A stretch of 39,784 nucleotides of DNA from Pullulanibacillus pueri (GTDB lineage: Bacteria; Bacillota; Bacilli; Bacillales; Sporolactobacillaceae), in NCBI RefSeq assembly GCF_014639255.1, contig NZ_BMFV01000038.1, forward strand, positions 1 through 39,784, given 5' to 3'. Positions within the stretch are counted from its first letter, which is position 1. Every line of letters begins with the position of its first letter. Position numbers and translations under genes: made by a program. The notes under the pieces are model-generated. The model was given only the letters and a program-made list of their open reading frames with translations. It did no database searches and was not told the DNA's origin. This document shows positions 22,229-29,919 of the stretch, piece after piece.

Positions 22229-22591
22229 ATTTATAGTCATCAGGACTGGGTGGATTTCCGCTTCATAACGCTCGCTTTTCTAGGGCACGGCCTCAGCTCA
22301 TTTTGGAATGGGCTCTTCTTTGTGTTCCAAAGTATTTACAATTAAAAGTCCCCTGTTCCTGCGTCTAACGAGTATTGCTTCGAAGTCAGCTTTCTCGGAA
22401 CAACTCGAAGATTACTCGTGAAGTCACGCGGGTTGCTGCTCTAAGGACTCTAGTTTAGGCATCCGTACACTCTGTATAAGTGTTCCGAATCTCGCGTCTT
22501 TCGCTCCACTCCAACTGGTACTGAAGGTGCCTTTTGATATTAAAAACCTTTACAGTGCTTTAATAAGGACCGGACTAATGTCCTGTTTTTC
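22229..22591 (+). repeat. Interspersed mosaic repeat copy
   Basis: Begins GTCATCAGGACTGGGTGGATTTCCG (as a pattern; cf. 4914-4940) and continues with GGGCACGGCCTCAGCTCA, AAAGTCCCCTGTTCCTGC and GTGAAGTCACGCGGGTTGCTG, shared with 20994-21386. It then switches to TTCGCTCCACTCCAACTGG and TAAGGACCGGAC, shared with 38645-38720. It is noncoding. Between it and 22701 no other feature is seen. Confidence 0.75.
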
Positions 22592-22701
22592 TTGCCTTTA
22601 GCCCTCATTCCTTCGCTTCTATCCTTACTATATCATGAAATAAAAGTGACAGCGCAAGATATCGAAAAGTAAACATCTCTATGACAAATTTGTGAAATAT
22701 A

Positions 22702-22738
22702 AAATGACCTCACCCATTTTTAGGGTAAAGGTCATTTC
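22702..22738 (-). terminator. Terminator of yhgE-like gene
   Basis: AAATGACCT / AGGTCATTT with inner ACCCT/AGGGT pairing. On the minus strand TTATATTT follows. It lies 7 bp past the gene's stop. Confidence 0.8.
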
Positions 22739-22744
22739 TAAGTT

Positions 22745-24994
22745 TTAACTCTGTGTGGACGCGACGGCCTTTTCTGCTGTCTTTTTTTGGTCCTTTTTGA
22801 AACGAGCGATGTAATAGAGTAAGGAGACAATAGCTCCAGCGATAAAGAAAGCAAGCAGTGAATAAGTGCTTAATGAAAGTTTCGACGAGTCCACTGCAGA
22901 AATCATGGACTTAAACCCTAAGACGGTATAAGTCATCGGCATATAGGGGCTTATTTCTTGGAAGAACTTAGGGAGTAATTCCAATGGGAATGATCCCGCT
23001 GCCGAGGTGAGTTGCAAGATTAATAGGCCCATCGTGACAAAACGTCCAACGGTTCCGAGGGCAGCATTAACAAATAAGAGTATACTTCCAAAGCACCAGC
23101 TTGAAAGGATAGAGAAAAGCAAAAATATGGGGACATTTTCCACGTGGATTCCCATAAGTAAAATCAGCCCGTCCAAGATAATGGCTTGAAGAATACCGAT
23201 GAACAACACTACTCCTAATTTGCCTGTAAACCAGCTGAAGCCCGAACGAGCACCAAAAGCGGTCGTCAATGGGAAGGCTGAACAAAATAAAAACATGCCG
23301 ACATAAAGACCCAGCGATAAGAAATAAGGTGCAAAGGCAGGTCCGTATTCTGCTACATGGTTAAAAGGATGCTTATGCATATTCACAGGATTCGAAATAA
23401 AATCAGCAGAATCATCCACTTGAAATGATTTCTCATTCACTTTGTCAGTGGCTGTATTAAGACCATCCGATAAATCTGATGCGCCATGATCGAGCTGATT
23501 CAGACCATTTGCCAAGCTCGTTGATCCCGCATTTGCTTGTGAGGCACCATTGGCTAGATCAGATGAAGATTGCGAGAGCTGGGAAGCCCCATTGGCAAGC
23601 TCATTGATTCCACTCGAAAGGGCTCCGCTACCACTTACCAGTTGCTCCGACCCCGATTTGGCTGAGACGATGCCTTGTTGGAGTTGCTGCATACCCGAAG
23701 CAAGTTCACCTTCTTTTTCAGAAAAAAGACGGGTCTGGGCGTTTAAAGTAGCAGCGCCTGATTTAAGGGTCCCAATGCCCTCAAGAATTTCGGTTTGACC
23801 ACTAGTTAACTGATCAATGCCTTGTTTAAGTGTACTGGCTGAACGCGTAATATCATCAGAAACTGTGGTCTGTTCCGATAATTGATCAACACTCCTTTGA
23901 AGAGTCATGATTTGTGTCTCTAGTTCTTGTCTTTCCGTGTCTGAAAGCGAGTCATTATTTTTGATCGTTTCCTGAAGGCTATTAATCGTTTGTGTCATGG
24001 ATTCAGTGGTATTAGCCACACCTTGATTTAAGCCTTTGGCTTGTGAGGATAGATGATCAATGCCTTGCCCAAGTTGATTTACTCCCGTTTGAGAGGCCTG
24101 GCTGCCATCTTTGACTTTGTGATAAAGAGTATTGACGCCGTTTAGTATGTCGTTTGTTCCTTGACTCAATAGTTTTGAATGATCGCTCAGAGCCTTGGAA
24201 CCATCCACTAATTGTTTGCCGGCTGTTTGCAGTTCGCCTAAACCTTGACTCAGATCGGACGAGCCCGAAACAAGTTTACTAGCTCCAGCATTGGAAGCTT
24301 GTAGACCGGAATTGAACTGATCAATCCCTTGATTAAATTGAAGGCTTCCGGCTGCAAGTTTAGAAATACCGTTATGAAGGTCGTCTGCTCCCTGTTCAGC
24401 ACTGGTAATGCCATCCTTCACTTGTCCACCACCATTAGCCAATTGGGTGAGACCTGTTCCTACCTCCTTCTGGGCTTGAAGAAGGGATTGAACATAAGCT
24501 TGGGTCACCGTTTGGGCTACTTTTTCCTTTACTTTCTCTAGTGCAGATTCTCCAATAGAAGCTGCGGTATAGTTATAGCCTTCGTTTGGAATAAATTCGA
24601 GCTCCGCTTTTTTCTTGGTGTCATCAAGTGCGCTCATGGCATCCTTAGAAAAATCCTTAGGTATTTTTAAGACCACATAATAATCGTTGTTTTTGAGCCC
24701 CTGCTCCGCCTGTTTTTCAGTCATCATTCGAATGTCTAAATCTTTACTGTCTGTTAACTCATGACTGAGGTCCTTTCCTATATGAACGCTTTTTCCCTCT
24801 ATTGTCGTCCCGGTATCCTGATCGACTACAGCGATGGGTAACGTGTTTACTTTGGAATAAGGATCCCAATAGGACCAAATGAACATCCCAGCATAGAGAC
24901 ATGGAATGAAAAGGATAATACAGGATGCGATCAATAGTAGTTTGTGTTTCACCATAACGCTTAATTCTTTCATTAAAGAAGAAATAGCATTCAA
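22745..24994 (-). CDS. YhgE/Pip-family membrane protein
   Basis: 749 aa from TTG 24994, with AAGGAAGGTG upstream. An N-terminal membrane helix (about residues 18-40) is followed by the YhgE domain (LPIAVVDQDTGTTIEGK, VLKIPKDFSKDA). A very long periodic middle (about 190-520) repeats L-x-x-G motifs such as LNQLDHGASDLSDGL, and five to six C-terminal helices belong to the ABC-2-type permease fold. The family includes B. subtilis YhgE (about 775 aa), the lactococcal phage infection protein Pip and the type VII secretion component EsaA. The divergent PadR gene with palindromic sites between suggests regulated expression, probably as an efflux or envelope-stress component. No WXG100 genes are nearby, so a T7SS role is not supported here. 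Confidence 0.9.
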   Translation of the reverse strand: MNAISSLMKELSVMVKHKLLLIASCIILFIPCLYAGMFIWSYWDPYSKVNTLPIAVVDQDTGTTIEGKSVHIGKDLSHELTDSKDLDIRMMTEKQAEQGLKNNDYYVVLKIPKDFSKDAMSALDDTKKKAELEFIPNEGYNYTAASIGESALEKVKEKVAQTVTQAYVQSLLQAQKEVGTGLTQLANGGGQVKDGITSAEQGADDLHNGISKLAAGSLQFNQGIDQFNSGLQASNAGASKLVSGSSDLSQGLGELQTAGKQLVDGSKALSDHSKLLSQGTNDILNGVNTLYHKVKDGSQASQTGVNQLGQGIDHLSSQAKGLNQGVANTTESMTQTINSLQETIKNNDSLSDTERQELETQIMTLQRSVDQLSEQTTVSDDITRSASTLKQGIDQLTSGQTEILEGIGTLKSGAATLNAQTRLFSEKEGELASGMQQLQQGIVSAKSGSEQLVSGSGALSSGINELANGASQLSQSSSDLANGASQANAGSTSLANGLNQLDHGASDLSDGLNTATDKVNEKSFQVDDSADFISNPVNMHKHPFNHVAEYGPAFAPYFLSLGLYVGMFLFCSAFPLTTAFGARSGFSWFTGKLGVVLFIGILQAIILDGLILLMGIHVENVPIFLLFSILSSWCFGSILLFVNAALGTVGRFVTMGLLILQLTSAAGSFPLELLPKFFQEISPYMPMTYTVLGFKSMISAVDSSKLSLSTYSLLAFFIAGAIVSLLYYIARFKKDQKKTAEKAVASTQS

Positions 24995-25030
24995 TACATG
25001 GTCACCTTCCTTGTTACTGACTATATTATT

Positions 25031-25103
25031 ATGAAACTAAGTACATATGATAGACCTTTTGATTTCATAAATCAAGATAATTATATGTGATTAGTTACAT
25101 ATA
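25031..25103. promoter_or_regulatory. Two PadR-type operators in the divergent intergenic region
   Basis: TATATGT-N8-ACATATA at 25082-25103 is a perfect palindrome with the ATGT-N8-ACAT layout of PadR-family operators. A second site at 25031-25048, ATGA-N8-ACATAT, has the same layout and a near-identical spacer when read on the other strand (ACTTAGTT against GATTAGTT). They lie 37 bp upstream of the yhgE-like start and about 100 bp upstream of the padR start, so one regulator could control both directions. Confidence 0.7.
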
Positions 25104-25201
25104 TTGACGAGAAGGCATTTAACCATCGTTTTATGTTATGATGTAAGGAGAAAATGGACTGATTCTGTGAGTTATTTAATGAAGTTAGGAGGGGAAGGAC
25201 C

Positions 25202-25768
25202 ATGAATACTATTTCATATGGTATATTGGGAATCATTAATGCCCATTCATCAAGTGGTTATGATATTATGAACTATTTAAAGCCCTTTCGTGAGGTGAAG
25301 CATAGCCAAATTTATCGAACACTAGCAAATCTAGAGAAAGATGAGTTTGTGACTTCGGAAATCGTTGAACAGGCCGATAAACCCAATAAAAAGGTTTATA
25401 CCATAACAGAAAAGGGTAAGGAAGTAATCGAAGAGTGGTTCTACCAACCTAATGCACCGGCGCTATTAAGGGACGAATTTGTTTTAAAGGCTTTTTTGGT
25501 GGGTTTACAGGATAAAGCCGAGGCAAAACAACTGTTTAATGAACGCATTAAATATCTTGAGAAAAAAGCACGGGTCTGTAATGAACGTCTAGATATCTTA
25601 AAGGCTGATTGTGATGGTGTCCTGACAGATTTTCAAACCCTTGAATTTGGGCGGTATATTTTGCTCCAACAACTCCTGCATCAAACGTATGTTGACATTC
25701 GCTGGTGTCAGTGGGTTTTGGATTTATTAGACAAAGATAAATTGAATTTCTTGACGTATCCATTTTAA
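25202..25768 (+). CDS. PadR-family transcriptional regulator
   Basis: 188 aa, with TTAGGAGGGGAAGG before ATG. The N-terminal winged helix is clear: SYGILGIINAHSSSGYDIMNYL, HSQIYRTLANLEKDEFVTSEIV and KKVYTITEKGKEVIEEWF. The C-terminal helical dimerisation domain (about 95-185) is the longer, PadR-s1/Vir type. PadR regulators repress nearby genes until a phenolic or drug-like ligand binds. Two ATGT-N8-ACAT sites lie in the shared upstream region, which supports autoregulation and control of the divergent YhgE-like gene. Confidence 0.9.
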   Translation: MNTISYGILGIINAHSSSGYDIMNYLKPFREVKHSQIYRTLANLEKDEFVTSEIVEQADKPNKKVYTITEKGKEVIEEWFYQPNAPALLRDEFVLKAFLVGLQDKAEAKQLFNERIKYLEKKARVCNERLDILKADCDGVLTDFQTLEFGRYILLQQLLHQTYVDIRWCQWVLDLLDKDKLNFLTYPF

Positions 25769-25872
25769 TAGCTAGAATCAAGCCTTTTGTTGTTCAAAAT
25801 AAAGAAAAAGATTGGAAATCCGCTTTGAGATTAATTCAAAATTGCCGTGCCACGACATTTAGAATAATGGTG

Positions 25873-25953
25873 CTAATAGTCTTTCCAAATGTTCGTCAGA
25901 CTTAGTGGCATCGCGTTTAAATGATTTATGACTTGAATTTGTAGATGTGTCAT
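25873..25953 (-). CDS. Possible 26-aa small protein
   Basis: On the minus strand a strong AGGAGGGTGAG lies 7 nt before ATG 25953 and opens 26 codons (MTHLQIQVINHLNAMPLSLT...). An overlapping second frame of 33 codons (ending HLERLLAPLF) starts from a GTG that touches the ribosome binding site, and is less likely. The ribosome binding site is the main evidence. I recognise neither peptide. Otherwise 25769-26200 shows nothing but AT-rich sequence. Confidence 0.3.
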   Translation of the reverse strand: MTHLQIQVINHLNAMPLSLTNIWKDY

Positions 25954-26200
25954 AACTCACCCTCCTAAAAATGATAAATATAATTGAGTTTATCCCAAAC
26001 TTACTTTTTATCTAATATTTATTTTAAAAATTTTTGGTTTTATTTATATTTGGATTATAAAAGTTGATTAAATAGACACTTATTAATAAAATAGGGTAGG
26101 GGAAATGTTAAAGCTATTCCTTATAACTAAGAAAATATCTACAGGTCTAATAATATTATATGTGTTGGTGGAAATGAACTAGACAAATAGAGCTGGACAT

Positions 26201-26246
26201 AAGCCAAAATAGGAGTAGTTTTAACTGCTTCTATTTTGGCTTTTTC
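26201..26246. terminator. Terminator-like hairpin with GGACAT leader
   Basis: AAGCCAAAATAG / CTATTTTGGCTT, a perfect 12-bp outer stem, followed by TTTTCTTTT on the plus side. It is preceded by GAGCTGGACAT. The layout resembles 38418-38472, where TTGGGACA also precedes a hairpin. Confidence 0.75.
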
Positions 26247-26269
26247 TTTTGAAGTTTTTGGATGGGTTT

Positions 26270-26660
26270 GTCAATGGGCTAGATTCGCATCTTTAGCGCT
26301 ATGGATAGAGAGTGTGTGACGTAATAGCAAGCGCACATAACAAGAGTAAACCTCACAAAGAGCGTAGCGCTCGCACTTAAGAGGGCGCTGACTTACAAAA
26401 GAATGTTGCACCCATACCAAGGAGGCAGTTGACTAACAGAAAGCTTCCACAGCAATCCAGTGGAATGAAGCACAGGGCGCGAGATTCAGAACACTTTTGT
26501 CACGGAATCTGTTTCTCAGCACGACTGACTGAAGGGTGCTATGCGAGAATCTTGAGGGAGTGGGAACAGAGCGAGTCAGAGAGCCGCTGGCGATAACCAG
26601 TAGAACTGCTGCCAATTAAGGACGATCGGCTCAATCGTCACGTTCTGTGAGCCTAAGGAA
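26270..26660 (-). repeat. Interspersed mosaic repeat copy (minus orientation)
   Basis: Read on the minus strand it carries ACGTGACGATTGAGCCG and TCGTCCTTA (cf. 38549-38579), GTGTTCTGAATCTCGCGCC (cf. 22480-22500) and TCATTCCACTGGATTGCT (cf. 29517-29534). A 60-codon open frame here has no start signal and is discarded. Together with the small-ORF region it fills most of the 25769-26837 gap. Confidence 0.65.
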
Positions 26661-26837
26661 AGCAAAGTGTATGTCCGTAACGGTGGTTTTAGGATTGACG
26701 CACAATTCACTTTAACCTATGAAAAGTCTTTACATAAGATATGCACTAGTGTTCTCGAAATAGATCGATATAAAAATCCGATGGATAAGACATTAAAGAA
26801 TTTAAAACAAATGATAGATTTTAGAAAGGCGAGCATC

Positions 26838-27545
26838 ATGGTAAACAAAAATACACTTTTACATACTAAAATTGCGAGTTATATAGGGCGGACCCTTCGT
26901 GATCATTTTGGAAAGGGACCAGAATCCGTTTACGTCTCATTAGGGCATTCTATTATTACCATTTATCTAAAAAATTTTATGACTCCTATGGAAAGGATTT
27001 TATTAGACCAACAACAAGAAACAACGGTATTAGAAATGAGGTCCATCTTAATGGAAAACCTTATACCTGAGATAAGAGCTCACATTAAGGTAAGTACTTC
27101 AATGGACATTAAAGAATTCTACTATGATTGGAATCTAGAAAATAGAACAGGAATGTTAGTGGGGATATTTAAGGAACATGAAGTTCAAAGTAATGAGGCC
27201 TATTCAAAAAAAGAGCTCCTTCATCAAAAAATTATGGAGTTTACCCATAAAGTGCATAGAAGACCACAAGAGATTGAGTCCTTTCTCATTAATTCTCGAA
27301 CGCTAATTATCATCAAAAAGGGTGTGTTGATTGAGCTTGAGAGAGAACTGATCAAAATGGGGTTTAAAAAAGTACTGTTGAACGCGAAAAAGAAGATAAC
27401 TAAGAATGTACACGATAGAAGTGTAACCTTTTTTGAGAATTTACTAGAACGAGAGATTAGTGAAATTTTCATAGATTGGAACTTTGAAGAGGATAAGGAT
27501 ATTGCTGTTCTAATTTTAAAGCCAAAGCTTATTGATACACAGTAG
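26838..27545 (+). CDS. Protein with two tandem DUF2294 domains
   Basis: Start placed at ATG 26838 (AAAGGCGAG 6 nt upstream); the frame is open further upstream but runs into the repeat and has no start signal. The 235 aa contain two copies of the ~110-aa DUF2294 fold. The first (about 3-115) has IGRTLRDHFGKGPESVYVSLGHSIITIYLKNFMTPMERILL, RSILMENLIPEIRAHI and KEFYYDWNLENRTGMLVGIF. The second (about 125-230) keeps FTHKVHRRPQEIESFLINSRTLIIIKKGVLIELERELIK, SVTFFENLLEREISEIFIDWNFEEDKDIAVLILK, but has lost the G-P-E-x-V core. Function unknown; most DUF2294 proteins have a single domain. Confidence 0.8.
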   Translation: MVNKNTLLHTKIASYIGRTLRDHFGKGPESVYVSLGHSIITIYLKNFMTPMERILLDQQQETTVLEMRSILMENLIPEIRAHIKVSTSMDIKEFYYDWNLENRTGMLVGIFKEHEVQSNEAYSKKELLHQKIMEFTHKVHRRPQEIESFLINSRTLIIIKKGVLIELERELIKMGFKKVLLNAKKKITKNVHDRSVTFFENLLEREISEIFIDWNFEEDKDIAVLILKPKLIDTQ

Positions 27546-27697
27546 AAGGGTTCAATATACTCTCACACCGCAAAATAAAGAAAATTGATACTATATGAAA
27601 ATATTAAATTCAAACGATATTTATTGTAATCGCTCTTGCACCTTGTTATTCTAAAACTTGTTATACTTTAATTCATTAATAGAATGAGGTGCATATG

Positions 27698-28555
27698 ATG
27701 AAAGTCAATCGTCGTTCGGGGATATTCATGGCTATTTTTACTACATGTTTACTAATCCTTTTATCTGCATGTGGTCAAGGAAGTAGCAGCGATAAGCAGG
27801 CATCCCAATCTAATTGGGACAAAATAAAAGCAAAAGGTAAAATTGTTGTGGCTACATCAGGAACTCTTGTAGGGAGTTCTTATCATGATGAAAAGACCGA
27901 TAAATTAACAGGTTATGAAGTAGAGGTTGATCGTGAGCTTGCTAAACGGCTTGGATTAAAAATTGAGTTTAAGGAAATGGGCGTTGACGCCGTCATGCCA
28001 AGCATTCAAAATGGAAAAATTGATCTTTCAACAGCGAGCATTACGGACGAGAGAAAGAAAAAATTCGACTTCTCAGATCCTTTTAAATATTCCTATGGTG
28101 TCGCGATTGTAAGAGCAAAAGATCATTCGGGTATTGAAAAACTAGAGGACCTCAAAGGTAAAAAAGCAGGTGGAGCGGCAACCACTACCTATAGTCAAGT
28201 GGCTAGAAAATTTGGTGCTGAAGTTAAAACTTATGGAAATGCGACGAATGATGTTTACTTAAAAGATGTGTCATTGGGTCGTACGGATGTGATTTTAAAC
28301 GATTATTACCTTTGTAAAATGGGATTAGCGGCTTATCCTGATTTGGGACTCGTTATTCATCCAGATATTAAATTTAATTTAAGTGAGGATGCCTTTATCA
28401 CGAAAAAGGGTTCTGATGAATTAAACGAAAAGATTAACAAGGCGTTAAAAGAGATGAAGGATGATGGTACACTTAAAAAACTAGGTGAACAATTCTTCGG
28501 GGCTGATGTTTCTAAAAAGCCAAAGGAAAAGGTCAGAGAGGTTCCATTAGACTAA
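27698..28555 (+). CDS. Amino-acid ABC transporter substrate-binding lipoprotein
   Basis: Of the clustered starts, ATG 27698 has the best spacing to GAGGTG. The 285 aa open with a lipoprotein signal peptide (LLILLSAC, Cys lipid anchor) and a type II periplasmic-binding fold (family 3): KIVVATSGTLVGSSYHDEKTDKLTGYEVEVDRELAKRLGLKIEF, MPSIQNGKIDLSTASITDERKKKFDFSDPF and ALKEMKDDGTLKKLGEQFFGADV. These are features of polar amino acid and cystine binding proteins such as TcyA. The permease gene follows 41 bp later. No ATP-binding gene is found with them. Confidence 0.9.
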   Translation: MKVNRRSGIFMAIFTTCLLILLSACGQGSSSDKQASQSNWDKIKAKGKIVVATSGTLVGSSYHDEKTDKLTGYEVEVDRELAKRLGLKIEFKEMGVDAVMPSIQNGKIDLSTASITDERKKKFDFSDPFKYSYGVAIVRAKDHSGIEKLEDLKGKKAGGAATTTYSQVARKFGAEVKTYGNATNDVYLKDVSLGRTDVILNDYYLCKMGLAAYPDLGLVIHPDIKFNLSEDAFITKKGSDELNEKINKALKEMKDDGTLKKLGEQFFGADVSKKPKEKVREVPLD

Positions 28556-28596
28556 TTGAAGCAAATGTTTGTTAATATTAATAAAGGAGAAAGTCA

Positions 28597-29259
28597 ATGA
28601 CAGTCGATCCATGGTTAGCGATTAAATCCTTTCCCTACGTCGTTCAAGGTGTGGGAAATACTTTATTAATCTCTGTGGTGAGTATGGGACTTGGTTTAAT
28701 TCTGAGTCTCTTCTTGGCACTGATGAGGAATTCAGATCATGCTTACTTACGTTGGCCGGCTCGCTTTTATATTTCCTTTATGAGAGGCACACCTATTATT
28801 GTGTTCCTCTTTATCCTCTATATGGGGTTACCCGTCGTAGGCATAGATCTTGACGCGATCACTGCAGCGTTAATTGGCTTCAGTTTAAATAGTGCGGGTT
28901 ACATGGCTGAAATTAATCGGGCTGCCATTAATGCCATCCCGAAGGAACAGTGGGAAGGGGCTATAGCACTCGGATTAAAAAAATGGCAAACACTGTTTTA
29001 TGTTATCCTTCCACAGGCCATTCGGATTGCGATTCCATCGCTAGGGAATGTCTTTCTTGATTTGGTTAAATCCTCGTCACTTGCAGCAACGATAAGCGTC
29101 TCGGAGCTTTTTCAAAAAGCACAGGTGGTGGCAGGACGTACGCTTGATTCATTTACGATGTATATTCTTGTAGCTATTATCTATTGGGTAGTCTGTGTGG
29201 TCATATCGGGATTACAGAACTATCTTGAGAAGCGCATGACTATCGATGCCAAATATTAA
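28597..29259 (+). CDS. Amino-acid ABC transporter permease
   Basis: 220 aa, with AAAGGAG before ATG. It is a HisM/TcyB-type permease with about five helices: VVQGVGNTLLISVVSMGLGLILSLFLALMR at the start, the RFYISFMRGTPIIVFLF segment, and the EAA loop INAIPKEQWEGAIALGLKKWQTLFYVILPQA that docks the ATPase. The coupling loop is intact, so it should still work with an ATP-binding subunit, but the gene after it is a terminator and a repeat, not the usual ATPase. Either an ATPase elsewhere is shared or the operon lost its third gene. Confidence 0.92.
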   Translation: MTVDPWLAIKSFPYVVQGVGNTLLISVVSMGLGLILSLFLALMRNSDHAYLRWPARFYISFMRGTPIIVFLFILYMGLPVVGIDLDAITAALIGFSLNSAGYMAEINRAAINAIPKEQWEGAIALGLKKWQTLFYVILPQAIRIAIPSLGNVFLDLVKSSSLAATISVSELFQKAQVVAGRTLDSFTMYILVAIIYWVVCVVISGLQNYLEKRMTIDAKY

Positions 29260-29275
29260 TTTTCTTAATTAGGAT

Positions 29276-29320
29276 AAAGAGACTGTCCCAAAGGCGAGGC
29301 TTTTGAGGAGGGTCTCTTTT
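29276..29320 (+). terminator. Terminator of amino-acid transporter operon
   Basis: AAAGAGAC / GTCTCTTT with further inner pairing and a TTTTG tail. ACTGTCCCA in the arm resembles the TGTCCCA end of the mosaic repeat. Confidence 0.75.
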
Positions 29321-29339
29321 GCTTATGTGGGGTATTTAT

Positions 29340-29850
29340 AATTGCTATTGAAGTCCAACATTAATTTTAAAGGGTGTCTAAAAAAGCTTCTAAGGATGTC
29401 ATTATTCGATGCATAAGGTATTTTTAAAAGATTATCGCTCGGAGTTGAATGATTTGCGACGACATCACATATCATCACTACGGAAAGACACTCCGTCTTC
29501 CGTGGCACGTTACGCTCCAATCCACTGGATTGCTACCGGTACTTTTTTTGAGTCTATTACCTCTTGTGTGAGGTGCGTGCGCGGTGGTCTTTTGTTAGTA
29601 TCCACCATGATATGTGCACTGTTTGTGAGTTGCGGCAAGCTTTTGTGTGTAAGCCGACTCTTTTGTTAGTCCACACCCTCTTATGTGCCAGTGACATGGA
29701 GCGAGATCTACACTATTAGCTCGGGTTAGGTATCACCTTGCAGTGACGTCCCGATCTACGCAATAGAGACATCGCTATACAAATGGAGCTGCTTTGGGAA
29801 GATAGGACTTCCTTCGTTAAATCTACACCGTTCTCATTCTAGGCGACATG
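29340..29850 (+). repeat. Interspersed mosaic repeat, diverged copy
   Basis: Carries ACGCTCCAATCCACTGGATTGCT (positions 29511-29533; cf. 26449-26472 and 38648-38665) and TTTTGTTAGTCCACACCCTCTTA with a counterpart near 26370-26395 on the minus strand. No convincing reading frame is present. It fills the gap between the amino-acid permease and ltaS. Confidence 0.55.
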
Positions 29851-29856
29851 GACATT

Positions 29857-29912
29857 AAAAAGAGGCCATCTCAGTCCTCCTATTTTAGGACTATTGAGAC
29901 GGCCTCTTTTTT
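29857..29912 (-). terminator. Terminator of ltaS
   Basis: AAAAAGAGGCC / GGCCTCTTTTT with further pairing (CTCA/TGAG and GTCCT/AGGAC) inside. T-runs occur on both strands. It lies 8 bp past the ltaS stop. Confidence 0.88.
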
Positions 29913-29919
29913 ATCTAAA

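Noticed and set aside
26433..26615. 60-aa frame in the repeat at 26.3-26.6 kb
   Set aside because: No ribosome binding site; the underlying DNA is shared with other noncoding copies.
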